Below are positions 41,771 to 53,660 of a DNA stretch of 64,000 nt, piece after piece. Position 1 is the first letter of the stretch. Each line of letters begins with the position of its first letter. The position numbers and the translations under genes were made by a program. Source of the DNA: Coix lacryma-jobi var. lacryma-jobi (taxonomy: Eukaryota > Streptophyta > Magnoliopsida > Poales > Poaceae); contig CM019831.1 of assembly GCA_009763385.1 (NCBI GenBank), forward strand, positions 19,432,080 to 19,496,079, read 5' to 3'. The notes beneath the pieces were generated by a model. The model searched no databases and was not told where the DNA came from. It saw nothing but the letters and a program-made list of their open reading frames with translations.

Positions 41771-44700
41771 CTACTCTCGCGGCCACGCACGCATCGCCGT
41801 CCTGCTAACCACGTTCAATATCAGGTACCACAGGACCAATATGACAATAAGACTTGTAAATGTCACTACTAATATTGTCACATTATACTTGAAATCCATG
41901 GCCAAGCTTATAAATATTAAAAACTCTAACAAGTCATAGATGTTAGCTATAATAATATATATATCATATCCTATGATATACAAGTCAACAAATTACTTTA
42001 TAAATTATAAATTTGATTTTTTTCCTACTTTTTGCAGACAAATTTGACTATTGCTATGGACACGAATGTTCAAAACTCAGAAGAAGAAAAATCTCCTACA
42101 AATGAAAAACACAATTGACAATAAGCATCCAGAAGAAATTGAACAACAAATCAAAAATGACCAAACCTATGACGAACTTCCACAAGGTATTTAATTATAT
42201 TATTATATATAGTTTTTGTCACAATGTTATTTAATTTTTAAAATTATGTACTAATGTGTTTTTTTACTTCAGATTATACAATGTCCGACAAGGATTTATG
42301 TGCTCAAGTAATAATAGAGTCATCTTTAGCCACTGATATACTTGTGAAGATAGATGATATTTATGTCAATCAAGATCAAATGTCATGTCTTCTAGACCCA
42401 ATAAAATATTTGAATGACAAGGTAATATAATAATATGCTGTAAACTATCTCTGTCTAATATAAATAACTTTTTGTTTAATAAACATTAATATTATAATAT
42501 TATTTTTATTGAATATTTTTGTAGGTTATAAGTGCATATTTTGTTGTTTAAAGGAACAGACACATCTGCAGTTAGAAATGGGGTTAAGGTAGGTTACTTT
42601 GAGGATCCTATTAACTCCGTACTACTAAAACGGATGGCAATCTCAGAATAGATGAAGATGGTAGCTTCATTACCAAGATCGTTGAAAATTATCTAAGTCA
42701 TGATATGGTAACATACTTTTCCATATTTTAATTTTATGTTAGTTTAAATTAATTCATTTTAACAAGATGTTTTTAACATATCTGAGACTAATTCATTGTC
42801 CTAATTAGATTCTACTTCCAATAAATATCGAGGACACACATTGGTATTTAGCTGTTCTTCGTGCAAAGAAGTGTGAGATACAAGTTCTTGACTCATTGTG
42901 TTGGGAATCTAATCGAGATGACCTCAGAACTACAGTAAGTTATTATTGCAGCATAAGATTTTATTTAAATATTTTACATTGATCATCCTTTTATTTATAT
43001 ATTATATATTATTATTCTTTATATTACTAAATATGTACTTATACAGCTCAAAGGTCTACAATCTCATTTAAACATTATTATAAAAAAACAAAATGTGGTC
43101 CTAAATTCGGAAGACCTTGATGTCACTAAATGGACAGTCACAGAACAATTAGAAGAACCAATCCAGCAAGACGGGTATGTTATCATACACTAGATGATTA
43201 TAATGTACACATGTACATATTTGTTTTTAACTACTCAATATTCTATAAATTTACAGTTCATCTTGTGGTCTATTTATGCTCAAGTTTATGGAATACTGGA
43301 CTTGAGAATCACTTTCTCAACATATTACACAGGTGTGTGTGTTGTATATATATATATATTCTTCTTTAATTTATATAATAAGAGATAATCTATTAAATTA
43401 TTAGACATGTAGTAATATCAATTATTACCGTGCAGGAAAATATTAATCAATTTAGGTACAAGTTAGCCAGCATACTAATATGTTGGAAGTCAAACACAGC
43501 AAAAATGACTCAGAGTGATGAACAAAGTCTTACTGCTGAAGATAGTTTGAATGATATTACCATCTTGGAAAATCAGAGGTTCAAAAGGAATTCAAATCTT
43601 CAAACTTATTGTCAAGCGAAACGAAGTAGTACCACTCATTGATATCAGTTCTTTCAAAGGCAAATGGACATGAGTTAATATGTTGCCTTTGTGACTATAT
43701 CAAATCAATTAAATGTGAAAATACCTTAAAGTAAGTATTTATTTTAAAGCAATATTAATTATTAATAAAATAAATGTGAAAAAAATTTATATTATCAATT
43801 TTCATTTTGTTTTCCTATCCTTTACAGTAAAACTAGATACAAAGCTCCAAGTCATATTCCATCAGCTTGACACTTCAACAACTGCAACACATATTAAACG
43901 ACAATGAGCCCATGGACCAAGATTGTTTCAATTTGTTTGTACGAAAAAAACATGTCTGATACATCCAACAATGAAGAAAATCAAAGGACCAATATCAAAG
44001 CATTATTTAGACTTGCAGTTTTGGGTATGCAAATATCATTTCCTTTTTTTAATATACGTATTGAGTTATATTTAATGTTTTCTATAACTAATTTATATGC
44101 TTATTTATTATGTTAGATGATTATTGATTTTGGACGACATCCAAATTTCCGTAAGAAGTTGAATGTGAAACAACTAAAACAATCCATACAAGAATGGCAT
44201 GGGTATTGAGTACAATGTTCAAGATGTAAATTGGTAAGACGACTTACATCAACCTCGTATTGATATTGTTTTAAATTTGTTTTAACTATTAGCCTTTTGC
44301 AGATTCTTATACCAATAACTCAACTGAGCAATGCCTTCATTTTATTATATTGAACAAGAAACAAAAATAGTATACATTTTGGATCCTAATCCTCCAAATC
44401 CAATTTAATGCACAATCCATATGCAAAATATGTGAAGATACTCCAATGCATCTGAATACTTACAAAAAGCCATGTCAAAGCTTGGAACGAAGATATTCTT
44501 ATGGCGTCAAACTATTTTAACTGATATTCCAATTTACAATAGGTAAGTTATTACTATACATGTTCAATTTTGAAGAAATATTATGTTTATAGATATAGAA
44601 TAGATTGATGTTTACTTGACTAATATTTGTGTCATCAGCAAACTATCTGGTTATCTCATTTCCATGTTCATGTCTACATGGAAAGATGAGGAGCTTCAAA

Positions 44701-44873
44701 TTCCATAATTTAAGGTAAAAAAACCATACATTACTTTTTATATTTTATTTGATAGTTTTGTCACTTATATGAAGCTTATATGTTAATTATTTTATTACAC
44801 ACAGGATCCCTACAATCTCAGAAAGCATTTTTTGGGACAACTATTTACTCTCATGAAAATACGTGTGAAGATA
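41771..44873 (+). pseudogene. Ulp1-like (C48) peptidase pseudogene, copy 2, 5' part
   Basis: A spliced gene related to copy 1, here with two peptidase-like domains. Leader exon about 42055-42187 (MDTNVQNSEEEKS...DELPQ); 42274-42420 (YTMSDKDLCAQVIIESSLAT...DQMSCLLDPIKYLNDK). Domain 1: about 42811-42935 with THWYLAVLRAKKCEIQVLDSL and about 43259-43313 with SSCGLFMLKFMEYW, so His, Asp and Cys are present. A tail follows (43433-43640). Domain 2 starts about 43877 (LNDNEPMDQDCFNLFVRKK) and continues with QLKQSIQEWHG, YIEQETKIVYILDPNPPNP and KLSGYLISMFMSTWKDEELQ, where Ser replaces the expected Cys region. Stops and shifts occur throughout. The last exon is cut by the solo LTR at 44874 and resumes at 48218. 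Confidence 0.75.
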
Positions 44874-47800
44874 TGTCACACCCCAAAATTTTTGATTTTG
44901 GGTTGTGGAGTAGAAAACATAAATAAATAAATAATTTTAATATTTGAATAAAATTTGACAAGTTTAGTCGAGGCTAGCGCCACTTTAGTCGTAGTAAAAC
45001 AAGAATTTTCAAAATTTTCCTAAACTAATTTGATGGGTTATGTTTGATGTGATGGTTGGTTGCTGTTTGACCTTGTGTTGTGAGTCGGTAGAGTTTTAAA
45101 CACGTTTGTTAGGTCGTCAATCTATATCCGGTCTGTTTCCATCTTTTTCCAAAAAATCAAATTATCGTTTCCATCTCTATCCTCTTGTTGGACCTTTCTA
45201 AGATTCTTTTTCTTATATCTCAAATCACTTCTTTAAGTCCATCATCCATCATCATATCGCTACAAACTTCTCGGTTATTTTGTGGCCTTTTCCGGAACAG
45301 TTTCCGATATTTCTGCAAGCATAATCTAATTTTTAGATGCTCCAAAATATCTTTTCATGAGCTCCAAATACTTTATTTGGGTTCATTATATTTCAAAGTG
45401 TCTCTGAGAATTTTCCTAGAATTTTCGGAGCCATCGGATTATTTTTCGTGGCTTAAACAACAATTCTGGACTTTTCTAGAATTATTTTAATCCCGAAATT
45501 AATTAATTCCGAAAATAATAAAAATCTCGTTTTTCCATCTTATCCAAACCCTAACACTATATATATGCCGGTGTTCATCGACGACCCTGATTTCAGAAGT
45601 ACGGCTCGTTTCGCGAGCCGCCACTCCTATCATTTTAGATCTGAAGCTGAAGTTTCGTATGTGCTCTTCTCCGGCGAACTCTCCGGCGAGCTTTTCCGAT
45701 CAAATCGTCGTGTTCCGGCGAAAGCCGTCACCACACGAGGTTGCTCTCTTCGTTCTCTACGCCGTGGTGTCCTTCTTTTCATGAATCCATAACCATTTAA
45801 TCGTTTCCCCTTTGTTTCTTTATTTCCGGTGAAGTTTCCGGCGAACCACCATGGCCTAACGCTTCGCTGTTCCTGTCCGGTCACGTGCCTCAGGCCATCC
45901 CGGCTCCTGGGAGCGCCGCCGACCTGCGGGCCCACCCCCACCCCGCGGCCCGTGCGCCTCTGCACGCCGCCATTGCCGGCGCAGGTGGCCGGCCGCACGG
46001 GCAAGCACGTCGTGTGCAGGCCCTGGCTGGGCGCCTCCTGCAGCCAGGCCACGGCAGGCCCTGGGCCAGGCGCGCTGCACCCTGCTGGTGCCGCCGCCAT
46101 CCGGCCTGGCCGAGCCCTCCTCCCTGACCGTCGGTGTAGCAGCTGCCCATGGCCATGGCCACGGCCACGTACAACCCCCTGTACGGCAGACTAGTCGAGG
46201 GAGAAGCAAGGTACAAGATGAGATAATTACACTTTTGCCATTCAGCGTTTATTTCCACCGTTTAATGATCTAATCTCCGTTTAAGTCCGTTTCAATTCCG
46301 ACGTGCCGATATAAGCTACGCGTAAGCTCTCTCTTCATCAAGTTACATCTTTATAAATCTAATCTTATTAATTTGGTTAATAATTATTTAATGCCTTTCT
46401 AATTAAAAGCAACTTAGGGTTTAATCTTCGGTCTTTTATAATTAAATCATAACTTAATTAATGATAACTTTAATGTGTCTTTATTAATTACAATTTGATT
46501 AGTTTAAACACGAAACATATATCATGGTTCGATTAGTTGCTCTTATATGATCTATGTTTTCTAAAATTACAAATGCTTAAATGGTTTAATTAATATTATA
46601 GAATTGTTTATGAATAAAATATGATTAGTCTAATCCGGCTTTAAAATTAAAATATGTTGTTCTCTAATCTGAATTAATATTTTATCATGATCTTATTTAA
46701 TTAAAATAAAGCAAGCGGTAGTAGTTTTCTTTTTATAATAAAAATTTCCGGTAGACGTGTCTCTCAGTCGTTTCGTGCGATCCCGCGACCGTAGTACGAG
46801 CTCTCTGTGAGTATGTTGTTTTGTCTCGGGTTTGTGTTGTTCTTAGTCGTCTTTGTTGTTTGCTTGTATGTCTGCCTATGTATGGTGCTTGATACGAGTA
46901 GACGACGACCGGTTGGCGCGCTGAAGATCAGAAGGTGATGACCCAGAGCTGAAGATGTGTGAGAATTGGTCAAGTGTAACAGGCAAGTATAACATGGGAC
47001 CATCCTTGTTGCCTACTCATTTATAATTCACTATTCATGTGCATGTGTCAAATTTGCAAGCCATAGGTTTATCTAGATGATTCAACTTTATACCTTGCTA
47101 CCACGGGATATATGCATATGGGTAGATCTGCTAGTGCTTAACTCCAAACTATATGAACAAACGAGATGACTAATAATATGTGCAACACATACTGATAACT
47201 TGTTTCCATGTAATGTGAACATCTGACCCCCTCTAAATGACCTTCTGCGGGCAAAAGCTGGGACATACAGTACAACCGTGAGGGCTACATGGCTCTGGTT
47301 TTAGTTGGTTCGAGGACCTCTCCTCGCTTGATGGTGGTGGTACCTGAAAGGGCACAAAAGGGGCTCGACGACTCGGGTATAGGACAGCCTCTGGTCTCAT
47401 GTGTATAGCCGGGAGAAATGTGCCATCGGAAAGGGGGTTCCTATATCTGCTTGCCGATTGGAAACCTAGTGGCCACTATCTTGTTAGGGGAACCTCGAAA
47501 GACTTCATAGTGTACCCTGCCGCACTTCCTTGGAAGAGGTGATATGAGATTTGCAACCCCTGGCACATGGGGATCACGGCTCACGGGTAAAGTTGTACAA
47601 ACTCTGCAGAGTAATAAACTGATATATCAGCCGTGCTCACGGTCACGAGCGGCTCGGAAAACTTGCAGGCTAATAACTTAAACGAAATATACTTTATGTT
47701 CATATTACTATTGTTAATTTGTTAATCTTTGATGTGGTTGCTCATAATATTATTCATGTGGTTTGAATGAGATGTAAGCATAACTTGATGACTATCTAAT

Positions 47801-48212
47801 GCTAAAATATTGACTCAACTAAAAGTGCTAACCGCAGTAAACCAGTGTCAAGCCTTTTGAGCTTCATAACCCCATGTTGTATTTGCTGAGTACGACATGT
47901 GCTCACCCTTGCTATTTCCCCCACACCCTTAGTCTCCATCAGAGTTGCGCAGCGGAAGCGTGGTGAAGACACAGATGAGTTTCCAGAATACTGACAGAAG
48001 TGCTAGGCGTATGTTACCCCCAGTCAACTGTCCCTGTGAAGAATGAAGTCTGAAGAGAAGATTAGTATCTGTTCCGCTTAACTTTGATGTAAGTGTTGTT
48101 TTCAATATCTAGAACACTGTTTTTGATATCTTTTCCCTCTGTGGTTGTATGTGGGACTTCCTGGGCACACATATAGCGTACCTGGTTTTGTTCTTTAAAA
48201 CCGGGTGCTACA
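44874..48212 (+). mobile_element. Solo LTR, 3339 bp, TSD AGATA
   Basis: The termini are TGTCACACCC at 44874 and GGGTGCTACA at 48212, flanked by AGATA at 44869-44873 and 48213-48217. It is closely related in order and sequence to the solo LTR at 38019 (shared TTTTGATTTTGGGTTGT, CACTTTAGTCGTAGTAAAAC-like, GCCGGTGTTCATC, GATGACCCAGAGCTGAAGA blocks) but longer in its 3' half. There is no internal coding region. It lies within an exon of C48 copy 2. GC-rich frames around 45630-46270 have no domains. Confidence 0.93.
45558..45565 (+). promoter_or_regulatory. Candidate LTR TATA box
   Basis: TATATATA before GCCGGTGTTCATC, aligned with the TATAAATA at 38686 in the sister LTR. Conservation between two independent insertions supports a promoter role. 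Confidence 0.6.
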
Positions 48213-48217
48213 AGATA

Positions 48218-48345
48218 ACATACGGGCTGGAGTTCAAGACCTCATTAGATGTATCAAAAATAATTATATTTAAAGATAGTCAAATATCTTCCTTAAACCA
48301 TTTATGTATAATTATTAGTTTATTACAACACTTGAAAAGGCTGAG
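48218..48345 (+). pseudogene. C48 pseudogene copy 2, last exon 3' part
   Basis: After removal of the LTR and one AGATA, the frame from 44851 continues as HENTCEDNIRAGVQDLIRC without a shift, showing that the LTR entered a contiguous exon. The frame then decays into AT-rich sequence. This restores the order of the second peptidase-like domain's end. Confidence 0.7.
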
Positions 48346-48580
48346 TATCAGTACAAAATATTACCATACACTATAGTCTTGACTCATGTTGTGTTATATA
48401 TAATAACATCTATCGTCATGCTCTGAGATTGTTTCAAAGAAGCTACCTTGTCTTGTTTTATCTATGATTCTTTCTAATAATTCAGTTTGGTAGACATGAT
48501 TGCATCAAATTCACAAGATTATCACTTCTGGCTAATCTATTTTTTGATGTATTCAAAGTCACTTTATAATATCTTGGTTA

Positions 48581-48614
48581 GACACGTGTGTGTGCCACGT
48601 GCTTGTCTACTAGT
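48581..48614 (+). mobile_element. Helitron-like 3' terminus
   Basis: Two CACGTG hexamers (48583-48588 and 48596-48601) form a 6-bp stem around TGTGTGC. CTAGT follows at 48610-48614, 8 bp after the stem. This is the expected 3' layout for a Helitron. The following base is A rather than T. It lies about 270 bp downstream of the C48 remnant, raising the possibility that the C48 gene travelled on a Helitron. Confidence 0.4.
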
Positions 48615-49339
48615 ACTAGAAAACAGGCAACACGCTCTTTGGTGGGCCTGCATCTGGCCCAGCACAGCAGTGCCGGCACCAAAGGCTGGTGTTTGGAAGA
48701 AAAAAAGATCTATGGATGAGAGGTTAAACAACCACAAGACACTATCCCACAATGAACTAGCCCTTGCAGAGTCTGATTAACCACCAATTATCCGTTGCAA
48801 GCCACAAGTCAAGACGTGATCGTTTGGCCACCACCTTTGGCACATTGTTGAGATCTGACCACAAGTACAATAGCTCCTAGTAACCTAGCTAGTTCCCTCA
48901 TCGAATATAAAGCCTCACAGGGTCTCCAATAACCATTAGGGGGCCGGGGGCCTCTAGCTAGGCTAGGACATGAGTGGTGCAATGCGAATAAGGTTTTTGC
49001 AACTCCAAAACTAAATGAGACAATGAACCAATAGATAGAAAAAAAGTGACGATGCACAAGTAGAGGTAAACACGGTTTGGGAAAAATCCCATATCGACCG
49101 ATATTGTTTTTCATATTATAATTAAGTTTGTGACCGTTCTTATTTTTGTCAAAACATAAAAGTTGTCATTTTGAGATTTTAGCATAGTTGTTTGTTATAC
49201 CATTTTTTATTAGATATTTTGATAAAAAGGGAAAACCTCAGTCTGACCGCTTTCAGTTCAATACTATAGATTCTGATCGTTTTTTTCCCTATGCACGAAT
49301 AATGAGGATAGAATTGCTGAAAAAGTAGAGAAATATTCG
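48615..49339. other. Unassigned DNA, no gene seen
   Basis: Open frames 48487-48780 (plus) and 48809-49114 (minus) have no recognisable domains. Around 49075-49260 there is AT-rich sequence with GGGAAAAATCCCATATCGACCGATATTG and related words typical of decayed grass repeats. No termini could be fixed. Confidence 0.4.
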
Positions 49340-49590
49340 CTCCGTCCATAAAAGAATACAATTATGGAAAATGTATCAATCAAACTATTTTAATTTTGAC
49401 TAAGTTTATAGTAAATAGCATTAACATTTATGTCTTAAAATAAATTTATTATGGAAATATATTTTATGACAAATCTAATGGTGCTTATTTTGTCTCATTA
49501 GTGTTAGTATTTTTTTCATATAATTTAGTCAAAGTTTACGTGTTTGATTCTTCGGAACGTGAGAATTGTATTATTCTGTGGACGGAGGGA
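49340..49590. mobile_element. Stowaway-type MITE, ~250 bp
   Basis: The left end CTCCGTCCATAAAAGAATAC (49340) is inverted at the right as GTATTATTCTGTGGACGGAG (to about 49586), followed by GGAG and TA nearby. This is the common CTCCGTCC family of grass Stowaway elements. The leftmost TACTCC is missing, so the left target base pair is lost. No coding. Confidence 0.85.
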
Positions 49591-49619
49591 GAGTAAGTAA
49601 GATTTTTGCTTTGTAATAT

Positions 49620-49725
49620 TAGATATAGACAAGAATGTAGATGAGATGTAGATATAGATACAATATAACATAAATATATAGATATAGATAAAAATAAAGA
49701 TATAAATAGAGATACAGATGGAGAT
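49620..49725. repeat. GATATA-type microsatellite
   Basis: Irregular repeats of AGATATAGATA, ATAAAGATATAAATAGAGATA between two MITEs. The minus-strand frames across it (49525-49746) are poly-Ile/Tyr/Ser artefacts. Confidence 0.85.
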
Positions 49726-49749
49726 CCCCTCATCGTCATTTCGCACCTA

Positions 49750-49987
49750 GGTCTTGTTTAGATTTCTTCTAACTTCTAACTTTTTTCACTCTTTTCATCA
49801 CATCAATATTCAGATACATGCATGAAGCATTAAATATTGACAAAATAAATAAATAATTGTACAGATTAGTTGTAAATCACGAGACGAATTTTTTAAGCCT
49901 AGTGAATACATGATTGAACAATATTTATTAAATACAAATAAAAGTGCTACGGTAGCAAAGTTGAAAAAAATTGAGCATCTAAACAAC
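49750..49987. mobile_element. Tourist/harbinger-like MITE, ~238 bp
   Basis: GGTCTTGTTTAGAT at 49750 is inverted as ATCTAAACAAC at 49977-49987. Inside are the familiar CACGAGACGAATTTTTTAAGCC, TTAAATACAAATAAAAGTGCTAC blocks of the grass 'GGCCTTGTTTAG' MITEs. The flanking TTA/TAA duplication is not preserved (CTA left, CAC right). Confidence 0.75.
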
Positions 49988-50375
49988 CACGCGGAGCATC
50001 CGACGTCTCCACTCTCTAGCAGTTTCCTCCGGAGGCACCCCCTCCTTTTCTGCATCGTGCTCTTGGTCCATGGACTCAGCCTCACTGACAGCCTGACCGA
50101 AAGAACCGCGCGTCCACTGCACCGATTCCACGTGCTCCAAACTCCCCCACGAAGCTTCCTCCTCCTCCTCCCCTCTGTTGCGTCAAGCATAGGAGGAGAT
50201 CGCCGTAATGTCGAAGTCAAAGCAACAAGCTTTTTTGTTAGCACCGACGACACCACCACCACCACCCACCTGTTCGTCCAAGGCATCCTTCGCCCACAGC
50301 GCACTCCCAGAAATCCCGACACCGCAACCCACACCCACCCACACACGCAGCCGGAGGCACTGAGGCAGCAACAGC

Positions 50376-52686
50376 ATGCGCGCCGTGATGTCGGAGCAGA
50401 GGACCGGCCGTCGCGGCTGGGCGGCGTCCGGGGGGGTTCGCCGGCGGCGGCGTCGCCGTCCCGCCGCCGCCGCCGCCGCAAAGAGCGGCGGGAGAGCGGC
50501 TTCGGCGGCGGCGCGCCCGGTGGCGCCGCCGCCGACGCTGGGCGCGTCCCGGTCGCGGACGCGGACCCGGCGGGACGGGAAGCGGCGGGTGCTCGCGCGC
50601 TCCGCGTCCGTGCCGGCGCTCGGCTCGGCGGCGCGCGGGTCCACGCCGCGCCAGACGGGCTTGAGCTCGACGGCGGCCCGCCGTCCCCGCCGCCGCCGCC
50701 GCTCGAGCGCCCCGCACACCTGCTTCGACGTCTTCGCCCCGGAGGAGTCGGTCTTCGGCCGCTCCTCCTCCGCCGCCTCGCTCGCCAACGCCAAGCCCAG
50801 CCCCCGGGATGTACGTACGGCCGGCGAACTACTCAACTGAGACAAATTCGTAGCCTTGTTTAGATTCGGCGTAGTTTATTTATTTTACGGATGGGGAATG
50901 GTATTGGTACGGCGGTGTAGGAGGCGAAGGTGGTGGTGAGCGTGACGGTGGAGGGGAGCGTCGGCCCCGTGAAGACCATGGTCAGGCTGGGCGCCAGCGT
51001 CGGGGAGGCCATTGCTGCCGTCATCGAGAGGTACGCCAGGGAGGGGAGGAGGCCGCGCCTGGACCCGGCCGCGGCACAGAGCTTCCAACTTCACCACTCT
51101 CATTTCAGCCTTCAGAGTAAGCCACCGCCAGTACGCTTGGTTTTAGAAAACAACTTTCTTTTCTTCTGACAATTAAAAAGTATTGTTGGGTATCATCTTT
51201 TCTTTTCTTCTAAATAAAGGTTTAATTACTAAGCATTAGTTTTTTGGTGTAAAAACTAAAAACTGCATGGGGCAAGCATTTTGGTGGCTCTAGTGTTCTA
51301 TTTTGGATGTTAGTGTGCAATTGTAGTGGTGCTGTGGCTCCCTCCTTCAGTCCTTCCCTATCAATAGTTGTGGACGCTGTGGAATTCTGATTAAGGTTTT
51401 TGGTTTAGTTTTCTCGGACATAATGAAATTATTACCTTCTTTTTCAAGGCAAATTGAACTGCAGAGTAAGGCAACCTTAGCTTACTGATCTTGTGATCCC
51501 CACATGTGTATTCTCCAGGTCGTTTTAACTCAGATAGACCATTCCTAGAAGGCCAAAATGAAATGCTTTTGTGTCCACTGGACAGATTTGTCTGGCTTAT
51601 TATTTGTAACACAACTGTAGTTTTATTTATATTATTGATTTCATAATTGACAAAATGATTCCTTTTGTTTAAAGCATGCTTTTTTGTATCAATGGCACAT
51701 CAAAACGTGAGATCAGGACTTCCAATTTATTGTTACCGGCCAAATTATCATATATAAAATAAGTCCGAAAATTTTCTGGCTGTCGCTCTCCTGATTCGGT
51801 CCATTATTATATACAACTGGGCCCAATGCTTTGGGTGTCAGGATAACATAAAAATATATAATAGCATACCTATTGACAAAGGGCTCAAGGTAGCGGACAC
51901 ATTCCTTATCATCAGAAAACTGTGTGGATGCCAACGTCATGGCGTTATTAGTTCTGCGGTTACGAACTCACCCCCGACATTGCCATACAATGCATGAACT
52001 TAAGCCTTGCCGACTGATGTACATTTAAAATATTTACATTCACTGAATGATTATGAAATCAATAATCATGTATTTCTATGCCCAGGGTCAGCTATAGCCT
52101 ATTGGAACTTTCGGTCAAGTGGGACTGTGTCAAGATGAGGCATATGTTCTTCTAGAAAACATATGCTGGATAGCTTGTATTGACTATTAACTTCTTGTTT
52201 GGCATATGTGCCACAGCAATGTATACACTAGAGCTTAACATCACGTGCTTTTCTTAATGTTAGTTGGGCCTCTGAGAGCTGTTACAGTGCTATGGTTATA
52301 TACTCTGGTCAGAAACGTCATTTATTTCTGGCCTGAGGCCCTGAGGGAGTAGTACCTATGTAACTCCTGGTTGTTAACAGAGCTCTGATGACTGTTGGCT
52401 ATCACATCAAATTTGAGACATCATATGAATTTGGATACAATATTCATTTGTATAGTACATTATGAAATTATGTGAACCTCAGTCATTGTTGCAGTAGTAG
52501 TAGCAGCAGAAATTGAAAAGTGAAAATTTCCTGTAAATTGAGTCATCCTACATTCATACCCCAAGAGTAACAGCTTAAACATTTTTGCTCACAGGTCTGA
52601 ACAAGACGACAAAATTGGAGATGTGGGAGGCAGGAACTTCTACCTGCACAAGAACGATTCAAGCAATGGGCTTTACCTTAGGGTGA
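50376..52686 (+). CDS. At4g22758-like (DUF7054) protein gene, frameshifted last exon
   Basis: Three exons: 50376-50810, 50921-51116, 52595-52686, with GT-AG introns (50811-50920 and 51117-52594). Exon 1 is very GC-rich and encodes a basic, Arg/Ser-rich disordered N-terminus ending HTCFDVFAPEESVFGRSSS. Exon 2 holds the core domain: EAKVVVSVTVEGSVGPVKTM, LGASVGEAIAAVIERYAREG, RRPRLDPAAAQSFQLHHSHF. Exon 3 should complete the domain, but from SLNKT the annotated frame reads TKLEMWEAG and stops at 52684-52686. One base earlier in register it would read DKIGDVGGRNFYLHKNDSSN, the conserved family ending, then stop at 52740-52742. So a 1-nt deletion at about 52605-52610 (or an assembly error) is likely. 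Start chosen: Met at 50376; Met at 50388 is also possible. The molecular function of the family is unknown. Confidence 0.65.
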
Positions 52687-53590
52687 GGAGCCTGATGCGA
52701 ATTCAAGTCGCAGTGACATCAGCCATAGCTCCTCCTCCTTAGGAGATTCCTGGTGGTGCTACGAATCAGTATCAGGTCTTGACCATCGTCATCAGTAAGC
52801 TCGATAAGATTGGCCGGCGGACGAGGCGCATCTGGAGGTTCATCACCTGCAACAACTGTACATGACGCCCGACGCCACACAATGAGTCTGCACACAGTGA
52901 AACCAAGAAGTAGATAGTTAACCAGTATATGGTGGGTGTGGGGGTTATCCAATCCTAATTCCTAGCAGTAAGTAGTTAACCAGTATACAGCGTTCCGAGT
53001 TGGAACGCATCCCATAGTGGTGAGCCACAACAAAGTTCAGTGGAGATGAGATGACTCCACTTAACAATCATGGGCACCTATCGCCAATTTGAGATACGTG
53101 TTCATGCACATGTATGTATTTAACTAGTATGTGTTGTGACTGCTACATAAATTTAGAACAGTTAGAAAAATTACAGGTCTCTTATTTGCTCTTTTGCTTT
53201 GCCTTGGTCGGTCCTGTGGTCGCCGACTCGCAGCTGCAGTGTTTGCGGCTGGAGCAGAAGAATGATGATGCCCCAGGACTCCATTTGCTCGACTGAAGAA
53301 GATTGCGTCAAGAGTGAGCCCTCGTCGTGTTGGCGTTTGGCAATATGTTGTTGCGTTACAATCCGGCTTCTGAGTTTTGAAGGGGGAAAAACCAATGTTG
53401 TAAAGTGTAGTATTTAGTTTTATTAGTGAGTACTTATTAATCTTTAGTTTTGTTGTGGTTTATAGTCTTAGAAAACAAACTGGTAAATGCATGATATTTT
53501 CTAGGGTTACATTAATTAGTTAGTAATTTTTAATAAGTATAAGTACGTTTCATAGTTAGAAAACAAATTGGCTAATATTCAAGAATAGTA
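52687..53590. other. 3' flank of the DUF7054-like gene, no gene seen
   Basis: May contain the 3' UTR. TAGTTAACCAGTATA(T/C) recurs at about 52915 and 52974. A short exon-like frame near 53170-53296 (CFALVGPVVADSQLQCLRLE) lacks any partner. Minus-strand frame 52719-52952 has no domain. Confidence 0.4.
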
Positions 53591-53658
53591 TCCCTCCGTC
53601 CATAATAAGTTACCCTTTAGCTAGAGGTAAAGAGTCACTTATTACGGGACGAAGGGAG
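53591..53658. mobile_element. Very short (68-bp) Stowaway-like element
   Basis: TCCCTCCGTCCATAATAAG at 53591 is inverted at the right as CTTATTACGGGACGAAGGGA (ending at 53657-53658), flanked on both sides by TA (53589-53590 and 53659-53660). The inner 25-30 bp (TTACCCTTTAGCTAGAGGTAAAGAG) are also roughly self-complementary. It is either an extreme internal-deletion derivative or a minimal MITE. Confidence 0.8.
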
Positions 53659-53660
53659 TA

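Noticed and set aside
49910..50863. 317-codon open frame (plus) and 223- and 220-codon frames (minus)
   Set aside because: They are shadows of the GC-rich first exon of the DUF7054-like gene in other frames; the frame that continues across splice sites into a conserved domain is the one starting at 50376.
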